Shown here one piece after another: positions 1-7,122 of a stretch of DNA of 37,340 bases. The DNA comes from Planctomycetales bacterium. GTDB lineage: Bacteria; Planctomycetota; Planctomycetia; Isosphaerales; Isosphaeraceae. The notes below the pieces were generated by a model. It saw nothing but the letters and a program-made list of their open reading frames with translations, was not told where the DNA came from and did not search any database. The stretch covers positions 1 through 37,340 of the forward strand of contig DAIDHB010000373.1 in assembly GCA_027452145.1 (NCBI GenBank). Direction: 5' to 3'. A program made the translations under genes and the position numbers. The stretch's first letter is position 1; each line of letters opens with the position of its first letter.

Positions 1-2105
1 GCGCGGGCGGCGCGGGCGGAAATGGCGGCGCCGGCGGTGGCGCCTACGGTGGTGGAATTGCCGTTTCAGCGGGCAACCTGACCATCACCACGGGGAGCAC
101 GCTGACCATCAACAACAACTCGGCTGTTGGAGGACCCGGAGGCATCGGCGCGATCGGTGGCAACGGGGGTCAGGGTGCCAATGGCGGTGCCGGTGGCGAT
201 GCCGGCGATGGAGGCGACGGCGGGAACGGAGCGAACGGTGGGGACGGCGGCGACGGCGGGAACGCCACGGGTCAGCCGCCCACATCTAGCACCTTCTTCG
301 GCGGGTCCTCGGGATTGAGCGGGATTGGCGGCAGCGGCGGCCTGGGCGGCGCGGCCGGCTCTGCCGGCAATGGCGGGGACGCCGGCAAGGGCGGTAATGC
401 CGGCAAGGGCGGATCCGGCGGCAAGGGTGGTGCGGGCGGCGGCGGCGGGCTTTACGTCGGCGCGGGCACGGTCACGGTGGCCGCACTGTCACAGGCCGGC
501 ATCAGCGGTCCGGTCGGCGGAGGCCCTTCGGGGACCGGCAACACGGGCAGTCCGGTCGCGTCCGGAAGCCTGGGCGGCCCGGTGTCGAATCCGCCCGCCC
601 CAGCGCCGGCACCGGCTCCGGCGCCTCTGCCTCCGGCGCCGGTTGCCAACGGATTCACACCCAATCAGATCCGCGCGGCTTACGGCCTGCCGTCGATCCA
701 GAATGGGACGCTTCCCGCCGGCTGGAGCGGGGCCGGCGAGACGATCGCGATCGTCGTCGCCTACGACGATCCGTACCTCGCCGCGGCGGTCCAGCAATTC
801 GACGCCCAGTACGGGCTGCCGGCCCCGCCGAGTCTCCAGGTCCTCGACCAGTCGGGGGCCGCATCGCCGCTGCCGGCGGCCTCGGGCTCGCTCGTGGCGA
901 CCTGGAACCAGGAGGAGGCGCTGGATGTCGAATGGGCCCACGCGATCGCCCCGGGCGCCAACCTCGTCGTGGTCGAGGCCAGCAGTGCGTCGGTCGGCGA
1001 CCTGCTCGATTCGGTGTCGACGGCCGCCAGCCTGCCGGGCGTCTCGGTCGTATCGATGAGCTGGACCGCCGGCGAGCTGCCGACGGAGATCGCCACCGAC
1101 GGGACATTCACGACTCCGTCGGGCCACTCGAATGTGGCCTTCATTGCGGCGGCCGGCGACTCGGGCGGAGCCCCGAGTTACCCGGCGACCTCGCCGAACG
1201 TCCTGTCGGTCGGCGGCACCACGCTGTCGCTGGCCGGTCCGTCGGGCGGCTATGGCGGCGAGACGGCCTGGAGCGGGACCGACTCGGGTCCGAGCGCCTA
1301 CGAGTCGATCCCCGGCTACCAGGCCGCGGCGGGTGTCTCCGGAGCGACGCGGCAGGCCCCGGACGTGGCGTTCGACGCCAATCCCAGCACGGGCGTCGCG
1401 GTGTACGACGCCACGGCGCAGGGCGGCGTCTGGGCCAACATGGGCGGGACCAGCGTGGGAACGCCGGTCTGGGCGGCGATGGTCGCGATCACCGACGGCA
1501 TGCGGGCGGCCTCCGGCGCACAGCCGTTGTCGTCGTCGCAGCTTCTGCCGGCCCTCTACCAGGCGCCAGCCGGCGACTTCCACCGGATCGGTGCCTCCGC
1601 CTTCAACCAGGGTACGGGCCTGGGTTCTCCGTCGGCGGACTTGCTGCTTCCCTACCTGTCCGGCTACCGGATCAGGGGCGGGCTCGCCACCGGTTCCGGC
1701 GGACCCGCCGCCAGCGGCGACGCCACACCAAGCCCCGTGACTTCGGCCTCCGTCACACGGTCCTCGTCCCCGTCCGCGACCACATCGGCCTCCGCGGCGG
1801 GCGGACCGATCTCCCCGCTGAGCGCGGGGAACCCGGCGATCTTCGGTGCCCAGGGGACGGGCGTGGCAGGTAGCAAGCCGTCCGCCCGGTTGTTGGTCAA
1901 GCCGGGGTCCGAGGTCTGGGGTACCATGAGAACGCTGGTGACGACGGCCATGACCGGGGCGAAGCCGGCCTCGGCGCGACTCGTCACCGACGCCGTGGAC
2001 CGGGTCCTCGCCCAGGAGGACGGACCGCTCGCCGCACTCGACTGGACGGCCGACGGCGGCTGGATCTCCTCGGCGGTGTCCGGACGCCACCGCAAGAAGC
2101 CTTGA
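1..2105 (+). CDS. Glycine-rich secreted protein with C-terminal sedolisin (S53) protease domain, 5' end outside window
   Basis: The reading frame is already open at base 3, so the true start lies left of the window. Up to about base 460 it encodes low-complexity Gly/Ala/Asn/Asp sequence (GGxGGxGG type) with one short stretch resembling a beta-helix rung. A Pro-Ala linker follows (about 590-650), then a sedolisin-like serine-carboxyl peptidase domain (about 655-1670). The catalytic Glu (912-914) and Asp (924-926) lie in an E-x3-D pattern followed by a WAHAIAPGA-like stretch, the oxyanion Asp is in a GDSGG motif (1158-1160), and the nucleophile Ser is in GGTSVGTP (1452-1454). All key residues are therefore present and the protease may be active. 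The Ca-binding end (DFHRIG...GTGLGSP) is only partly conserved. After it comes a Ser/Thr/Ala-rich tail ending in basic residues. Most likely exported; the signal region is not visible. The family call is firm, the whole-protein role unknown. Confidence 0.85.
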   Translation, partial: AGGAGGNGGAGGGAYGGGIAVSAGNLTITTGSTLTINNNSAVGGPGGIGAIGGNGGQGANGGAGGDAGDGGDGGNGANGGDGGDGGNATGQPPTSSTFFGGSSGLSGIGGSGGLGGAAGSAGNGGDAGKGGNAGKGGSGGKGGAGGGGGLYVGAGTVTVAALSQAGISGPVGGGPSGTGNTGSPVASGSLGGPVSNPPAPAPAPAPAPLPPAPVANGFTPNQIRAAYGLPSIQNGTLPAGWSGAGETIAIVVAYDDPYLAAAVQQFDAQYGLPAPPSLQVLDQSGAASPLPAASGSLVATWNQEEALDVEWAHAIAPGANLVVVEASSASVGDLLDSVSTAASLPGVSVVSMSWTAGELPTEIATDGTFTTPSGHSNVAFIAAAGDSGGAPSYPATSPNVLSVGGTTLSLAGPSGGYGGETAWSGTDSGPSAYESIPGYQAAAGVSGATRQAPDVAFDANPSTGVAVYDATAQGGVWANMGGTSVGTPVWAAMVAITDGMRAASGAQPLSSSQLLPALYQAPAGDFHRIGASAFNQGTGLGSPSADLLLPYLSGYRIRGGLATGSGGPAASGDATPSPVTSASVTRSSSPSATTSASAAGGPISPLSAGNPAIFGAQGTGVAGSKPSARLLVKPGSEVWGTMRTLVTTAMTGAKPASARLVTDAVDRVLAQEDGPLAALDWTADGGWISSAVSGRHRKKP

Positions 2106-2131
2106 GACCGACCGCGGCGTCGCGGGACAAC

Positions 2132-2187
2132 GCCGGCCTCTCGGGGCGAGACGAGGTCGTCTCAGCCGAGGGGCCGGCCCGCTTTTC
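2132..2187 (+). terminator. Long GC-rich hairpin after the sedolisin gene
   Basis: Nested inverted repeats: GCCGGCC (2132-2138) pairs with GGCCGGC (2172-2178), CTCGG with CCGAG inside it, and GAGACG with CGTCTC around an AGGT loop. A short T run (CTTTTCC) follows. It lies about 27 bases after the TGA stop, which fits an intrinsic terminator. Confidence 0.6.
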
Positions 2188-2251
2188 CGTTCGTGCCGGG
2201 CCAGTCCGGCGGTTCCCTCGCGCGGACCCGCGGTCGGTCGAGGATGCGCTG

Positions 2252-2280
2252 TTGTGTCGCCGTCCAGCCCGTCGTAGATT
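2252..2280 (+). promoter_or_regulatory. Candidate sigma70-type promoter for the adenylating ligase gene
   Basis: TTGTGT (2252-2257) and TAGATT (2275-2280) are separated by 17 bases. Transcription would begin near 2287, about 65 bases before the ATG at 2353. This is a motif match only. Confidence 0.4.
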
Positions 2281-2352
2281 ACGCTCTTTCGAGGCATCCA
2301 TCCTTTCTCCAGCCCTGACTGTTCCATGGCGGGCGGCGTTCGGGAGGTCGGC

Positions 2353-4053
2353 ATGAGTAGCGTCGGGGCCGGTGCGTCCGTCGAGGGCGGCGAAGGTGTT
2401 GCGATCCCGCCCTGGCGTGACCTGTCGCCGCTGCCGCGGGGATGGCGGTCGCTCCCCTCGGCCTTCGTGCATGCGGCGCGGGCGAATGCTTCACGCACCG
2501 CGATCTGCGACAGCACGGGGGCCTCGCTGACCTATGGGCAGACCTTCCTCCGCGCGCTCGCGCTCGGGAGGGTCCTGTCGCGCACCTGGGGTCCCGGGCG
2601 GCACGTCGGACTGATGGTGCCCCCGGTCGTCCCGGCGGCCGTCGCGAACCTGGCCGTCTCGCTCTGGGGCAAGGTCCCGGTCAACCTCAACTACACCGCC
2701 GGCGAGGACGCGGTGAATTCCTCGGTCGCCCAGTGCGGCATCACCCACGTCATCACCTCGGCCCGGGCCCTCGATCGGTTCCAGATCCGGCCGAAGGCGG
2801 AGCTGATCCTCCTCGAGGACATCCCGAAACGAGTGACACTCGCTGACAAGCTCTGGGCGGCGGCCGTCTCGCGGCTGGTGCCCGCCGGCGCGCTGGGGGC
2901 CTTCGTGCCGGGGCTGCGGGATGATTCGCTCGATTCCGAGGCCACCGTCATCTTCACCTCGGGCTCGACGGGCGAGCCCAAGGGCGTCGTCCTCTCGCAC
3001 CGAAACATCCTCTCGAACGCCCACCAGATCGAGCAGCAGGTCGAATTGAAGCCCGACGAGGTCGTCCTGGGCATCCTGCCTTTCTTCCATGCCTTCGGGT
3101 TCACCGTCACCATCTGGACGGCGCTGGCCCTCGGCAAGAAGATCGTCTATCACTTCAATCCGCTCGACGCCCGCACCGTCGGCAAGCTGTGCGAGGAGCA
3201 CGGCGTCACCCTGCTGCTCGGCACGCCGTCGTTCATGAGGTTGTATCTCAAGAGCTGCGAGCCGAAGCGATTCGCCGCTCTCACCCACCTGATCCTCGGC
3301 GCCGAAAAGCTCAAGCCCGAGTTCGCCCGCGAGATCCGGCGGGTGCTGGGCATCGAACCGCTCGAGGGATACGGGTGCACCGAGCTCTCGCCGGTGGTCG
3401 CGGTCAACGTGCCGAAGTCGGCCCGGCTGCGCGATGGTCGCGAGGTTCCCGGCAACCGCCTGGGGACGGTCGGCCTCCCCCTGCCCGGCACCGCGATCAA
3501 GACCATCGACCCCGACAGCGGCGTGGATCTGCCGGCCCACAGCGAGGGGATCGTCGCGGTCAAGGGCCCCCAGGTCATGGCCGGCTACCTCGGCCAGCCC
3601 GAGGCAACCGCCAGGGTGCTGCGCGACGGCTGGTACGTCACCGGCGACATCGGCGTGGTCGACGCCGACGGCTTCCTCCAGATCACCGATCGGCTCAGCC
3701 GCTTCTCAAAGATCGCCGGCGAGATGGTCCCCCATGTCATGGTCGAGTCCGCCCTGATGGAGATCACGGGTGTTGACGAGCATCACGTCGCCGTCACTGG
3801 TGCACCAGACGCCAAGCATGGCGAGAAGCTCTGCGTGATCTATACGGACCTCGGCCTTTCGCCCGCGGAGGTCCACCGGCGAATGAACGACAGTCGGCTT
3901 CCCCGTCTGTGGGTCCCGTCGGTGCGGGATTTCATCCGGGTTGACGAGATCCCGATCACGGCGACGGGGAAGATTGACCTGAGGTCGCTGCGGAGACTGG
4001 CGTCCGATCCGGGACGATGCGAGGGCGAACACTCGGTCGCTCCGGGGGCGTAG
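2353..4053 (+). CDS. AMP-forming acyl ligase (acyl-ACP/acyl-CoA synthetase, Aas-ligase-like)
   Basis: A 566-residue ANL-superfamily adenylating enzyme, which activates a carboxylate, probably a fatty acid, as an acyl-AMP for transfer to a thiol carrier. Visible motifs are the phosphate-binding TSGSTGEPKG (about residue 198), GYGCTELSP (about 340), GWYVTGDIG (about 426), SKIAGEMVPH (about 452) and the C-terminal catalytic Lys in TATGKIDL (about 540). The KIAGEMVPH block followed by a VExAL-like stretch is what I recall from the ligase half of the bifunctional Aas protein, which re-acylates lysophospholipids; here there is no fused acyltransferase. I chose the ATG at 2353 because GGGAGG sits just upstream, instead of the in-frame ATG at 2326. 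The substrate cannot be told from sequence. It stands alone between two terminator or promoter regions, so no operon partner is evident. Confidence 0.85.
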   Translation: MSSVGAGASVEGGEGVAIPPWRDLSPLPRGWRSLPSAFVHAARANASRTAICDSTGASLTYGQTFLRALALGRVLSRTWGPGRHVGLMVPPVVPAAVANLAVSLWGKVPVNLNYTAGEDAVNSSVAQCGITHVITSARALDRFQIRPKAELILLEDIPKRVTLADKLWAAAVSRLVPAGALGAFVPGLRDDSLDSEATVIFTSGSTGEPKGVVLSHRNILSNAHQIEQQVELKPDEVVLGILPFFHAFGFTVTIWTALALGKKIVYHFNPLDARTVGKLCEEHGVTLLLGTPSFMRLYLKSCEPKRFAALTHLILGAEKLKPEFAREIRRVLGIEPLEGYGCTELSPVVAVNVPKSARLRDGREVPGNRLGTVGLPLPGTAIKTIDPDSGVDLPAHSEGIVAVKGPQVMAGYLGQPEATARVLRDGWYVTGDIGVVDADGFLQITDRLSRFSKIAGEMVPHVMVESALMEITGVDEHHVAVTGAPDAKHGEKLCVIYTDLGLSPAEVHRRMNDSRLPRLWVPSVRDFIRVDEIPITATGKIDLRSLRRLASDPGRCEGEHSVAPGA

Positions 4054-4185
4054 AATGGTTCGTATGCCGCGAGGACACTATTATACTTCTCGGTTCGGAT
4101 GATCCGAAATGCAGCGTCCCGGGTTTAATCGTGGAGGGAAACCGAGTAGAACGGAGATGTCCACTCGAGTTCCGGGGAGAGTCCG

Positions 4186-5514
4186 ATGGCGTTGATGATC
4201 AGGGTCACGTCGGGCCCGCATTCCGGTCAGGAGTACCTGATCGACCGGCGGCAGACCTTCATGGTCGGCCGCTCGTCGCGGGTCCACTTCCCGATGACCG
4301 GCGACATGATGCTCTCCCGCGAGCATTTCCGCATCGAGAACCAGCCCCCGCTCTGCCACCTGATGGACCTGGGCAGCACCAACGGCACCAAGGTGAACGG
4401 CCACCGGGTCGAGCGCGTCCTGCTGCGCGAGGGGGACGTGATCACGGCGGGCGACAGCTCGTTCGTGGTCCACTTCTTCGAGCCTTCGAGCAATGGCGAG
4501 GTCAAGGCGACGTGTGCCGGCTGCGGCCGCCGGGTGGAAATCGAGGACGCGAACGACCTTGGGGCGCCCGAACTGGCCGCCGCGGACCAGATCGGCCTGG
4601 GGGTGTGGCTTTGCGTCGATTGCCGCAGTCGACGGCTCAGGTTTCCCAGGACGCATCCCGATTACCTGATCGAGAAATGGATCGGCGAGGGCGGGATGGG
4701 CGACGTCTACCTGGCCCGCCAGCTTTCGAAAAACCGTCCGGTCGCCATCAAGATGATGAGCGCCAACTGCACCATCGGCGACAAGGCCAGCGACTATTTC
4801 CGCCGGGAGATCGAGGTCCTGAGGGACCTGCTGATGCCCGGCGGCCAGGGCCATCCCGGGATCGTCGCCTTCTACGAGATCTACGAGATCGAGGGGCAGT
4901 TCCAGCTCGTGATGGAGTACGTCGACGGCAAGAACGCCCTGGAGTGGACCAGGGCGCTCAAGGAGCCGCTGTCGATCAGCGCGGCGGCGCAGATCGGCCG
5001 GCACCTCCTCTCGGCGCTGCACTATGCCCACTCGAAGGGCTACGTCCACCGCGACGTCAAGCCGTCCAATCTCCTGGTCGTGGGGTCGCCGCGGCATCCG
5101 CGCGTCAAGCTGACCGACTTCGGACTGGCCAAGAGCTTCGACGAGTCGGAGGGACTGATCACCCTCACCCGGCAGGGCGACATCGGCGGCTCGGTCGGCT
5201 TCATCTCGCCCGATCACATCCGCGACTTCCGCCAGGTCCGCGCCCCGGCCGATATCTACAGCGCCGCGGCAACGCTCTTCTACCTGCTGACCGGGCGTTA
5301 TCCCTACCTGGGCTTCGACCCGCGTCAGCCCGGCTCCTACGAGATCATCCTCCAGAACCCGCCTCTGCCCATTCGGGCCTTCCGTCCCGATGCGCCGGAC
5401 GGCTTCGAGCGAGTCCTGCTCAAGGCCATGCAAAAACAGCCGCGCGACCGGTGGAAGTCGGCGCAGATCATGGCCGACGCCCTCCGGCCCTATGCCACGC
5501 CATCCACCTGCTGA
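4186..5514 (+). CDS. FHA domain-zinc ribbon-Ser/Thr protein kinase
   Basis: A 442-residue cytoplasmic signalling protein. Residues about 1-100 form an FHA phosphothreonine-binding domain (GRSSRVHF, SREHF, DLGSTNGTKVNG). A putative metal-binding knuckle follows with Cys110/Cys113 and Cys143/Cys146. A Hanks-type kinase starts at about 160: glycine loop GEGGMGDVY (167-175), Lys189 in VAIK, HRDVKPSN (288-295) and DFG (311-313), so the catalytic set is complete. The usual APE motif at the end of the activation segment reads SPD (341-343), which is unusual. No transmembrane helix or extracellular sensor is present, so the kinase is soluble and its input may come through the FHA domain or the Cys knuckle. 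GGGGAGAG lies just before the ATG. The 291 bases after it (5515-5805) hold only the tyrA promoter. Confidence 0.92.
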   Translation: MALMIRVTSGPHSGQEYLIDRRQTFMVGRSSRVHFPMTGDMMLSREHFRIENQPPLCHLMDLGSTNGTKVNGHRVERVLLREGDVITAGDSSFVVHFFEPSSNGEVKATCAGCGRRVEIEDANDLGAPELAAADQIGLGVWLCVDCRSRRLRFPRTHPDYLIEKWIGEGGMGDVYLARQLSKNRPVAIKMMSANCTIGDKASDYFRREIEVLRDLLMPGGQGHPGIVAFYEIYEIEGQFQLVMEYVDGKNALEWTRALKEPLSISAAAQIGRHLLSALHYAHSKGYVHRDVKPSNLLVVGSPRHPRVKLTDFGLAKSFDESEGLITLTRQGDIGGSVGFISPDHIRDFRQVRAPADIYSAAATLFYLLTGRYPYLGFDPRQPGSYEIILQNPPLPIRAFRPDAPDGFERVLLKAMQKQPRDRWKSAQIMADALRPYATPSTC

Positions 5515-5730
5515 GCCGTCGGCCGCCGCCGGCGGTCCGCCCGGCCCCGATTCGCTCGGCGATGCCGTCCGGGCCGTTCTCCACGCCGCGGCGCGCGGCT
5601 ACAATCGGACGATGGACCACCGGCCCGGGATCGCCGACCGCCACGGCTCGCACCGCCAGTCGCACGGGATTCCTCGTGGTGTGAAAGGCGGGTTCATGGA
5701 ACCCTCGGCCCGTCCCGGAATCGTCCAATC

Positions 5731-5759
5731 TTGGCAAGACAGGCCGATCGTGCTATCAT
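5731..5759 (+). promoter_or_regulatory. Sigma70-type promoter for tyrA
   Basis: TTGGCA (5731-5736) and TATCAT (5754-5759) are separated by exactly 17 bases. Initiation would fall near 5766, giving a leader of about 40 bases. Confidence 0.6.
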
Positions 5760-5805
5760 GTGTGCTCTCGGGCCGACTGTGACTCCGATTGCAGAGGAAT
5801 AAGCG

Positions 5806-6705
5806 TTGGAGCAGTACGGGACTGTCGCGATCGTGGGAGTGGGGCTGATCGGCGGGTCCATCGGGCTGGCGCTGCGCGCGCGGGGACTGGCCCGAGAGGT
5901 GGTCGGGATCGGGCGGCATACCGGGTCGATCGAGGAAGCGGTCCGGTACGGAGCGATCGACCGCGGGACGACGGAACTCCGCCAGGGGATCTCGTCGGCC
6001 GATATTGTCGTCGTGTGTACGCCCGTCGATCGCGTGGCCGAGGATGTGCGGCTCTGTGCCGGGTCCGCGGGCCCGGGGGTCCTGATCACGGACGCCGGCA
6101 GTTCCAAGCGGCAGATCGTCGATTCCGTCGAGCGTCAGCCGCAATCGGCCGGAGTCTTCGTCGGGGCCCATCCCGTGGCGGGCTCGGAGAAGCGGGGTGT
6201 TGCTCATGCCCGGGGCGACCTGTTCGAGGGCCGTCCGTGCGTCCTCACCCCGACGTCGTCGACCGCGCCCGATCGCCTGAGCCGGGCTCGCCGCTTCTGG
6301 TCGAGCCTCGGCTGCCGCATCGTCGAGATGACGCCGGCGGAGCACGACGAGGTCCTCGCCTACACCAGCCACCTGCCCCACGCCGTCGCCGGGGCGCTCG
6401 CATCGGCGGTACCTGCCGACTGGCTGCCGCTGGCCGCCGGCGCCTTCCGGGACTGTACCCGCGTCGCCGCGGCCGATACCGCCCTGTGGACAGCGATCTT
6501 CCGCGACAACCGCGGTGCGTTGCTCAAGGCGCTCGACTCGCTGCGGGAACGGCTCGCCGCGTTCCAGTTCGCCCTGATGACCGACGACGAGGACGCCATC
6601 CGTCGCTGGTGGGACGAGGCCCGGCTCCGCCGCGAACTCTTCGAGCGGCTGCCCGGCAGCCCAGATGGGGCCCGCGGATCCTCATCGGGTCGCGGCCGCC
6701 CGTGA
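5806..6705 (+). CDS. tyrA: Prephenate dehydrogenase (TyrA family)
   Basis: A 299-residue NAD(P)-dependent enzyme of tyrosine synthesis that oxidatively decarboxylates prephenate (or arogenate; the choice cannot be read here). The N-terminus has a Rossmann fold with GVGLIGGSIG (residues about 8-17). AHPVAGSE and the helix containing SHLPHAVAGAL match the substrate-binding and catalytic His regions of TyrA. The length fits the monofunctional form without chorismate mutase or ACT domain. Translation appears to start at TTG (5806), since AGAGGA lies at 5793-5798 at ideal spacing and the Rossmann strand begins immediately. It is monocistronic, with its own promoter upstream and a terminator right after the stop. 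Confidence 0.93.
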   Translation: MEQYGTVAIVGVGLIGGSIGLALRARGLAREVVGIGRHTGSIEEAVRYGAIDRGTTELRQGISSADIVVVCTPVDRVAEDVRLCAGSAGPGVLITDAGSSKRQIVDSVERQPQSAGVFVGAHPVAGSEKRGVAHARGDLFEGRPCVLTPTSSTAPDRLSRARRFWSSLGCRIVEMTPAEHDEVLAYTSHLPHAVAGALASAVPADWLPLAAGAFRDCTRVAAADTALWTAIFRDNRGALLKALDSLRERLAAFQFALMTDDEDAIRRWWDEARLRRELFERLPGSPDGARGSSSGRGRP

Positions 6706-6709
6706 TCGA

Positions 6710-6745
6710 ATCCGCCCCGCTCGGGGCCGATGGACTTTCTCTTTT
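6710..6745 (+). terminator. Rho-independent terminator after tyrA
   Basis: GCCCC (6714-6718) and GGGGC (6723-6727) flank a GCTC loop, with three further pairs outside one mismatch. The pyrimidine-rich TTTCTCTTTT (6736-6745) follows. It starts 4 bases after the tyrA stop. Confidence 0.65.
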
Positions 6746-7122
6746 GAGCCACAGTTTGTAATATGATCTAGAAAGAAACGAAAAAAGGGACTCTCGCCCT
6801 CGCCCTTGCCGTTGACGGCGAACCGACTTCGCAGCCGGCCTCGGGGCCGATTCCACGACCATCCCACCGCCCGCCGATCTCCCGACGATCGGGGAGAGTC
6901 GGAGCCGCCGGCCTGCGGGGGGCATCCGCCCCGCAACTCGCGCAATCCGTCGGAGCCGCGAGGTCGAGGTATCCGATCCGTGGAATTCAGTGACTGCCGG
7001 GGCGACGCGACCGACCGTCACGGCGATGATAGGATTCCGACGCCAGCCGCGAGACCGCCACGGCGGCGGCCTCGCTGGGACTTCGACGCGGCAAACCCAT
7101 TTACCCGCTCCGAGGACGCTAG
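6746..7122 (+). other. Non-coding leader region upstream of purL
   Basis: No gene is seen. An AT-rich island (about 6751-6785) contains the -10-like TATGAT (6762-6767) without a good -35. Downstream are two GC hairpins, one of them TGCGGGG (6914-6920) with CCCCGCA (6929-6935). If transcription starts in the AT island, purL would have a structured leader of about 350 bases. I recognise no known riboswitch class. Confidence 0.35.

Noticed and set aside
489..2516. Minus-strand open frame of 675 codons opposite the sedolisin gene
   Set aside because: Arg/Gly-rich shadow of the real coding strand, with no motif and no plausible start site.
4079..4087. TATTATACT as promoter of the FHA-kinase gene
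   Set aside because: The -10-like sequence is good, but no acceptable -35 lies 15-19 bases upstream.
6746..7122. Purine riboswitch before purL
   Set aside because: The hairpins do not show the conserved core of a purine or PRPP riboswitch that I could recognise; only a structured leader is claimed.
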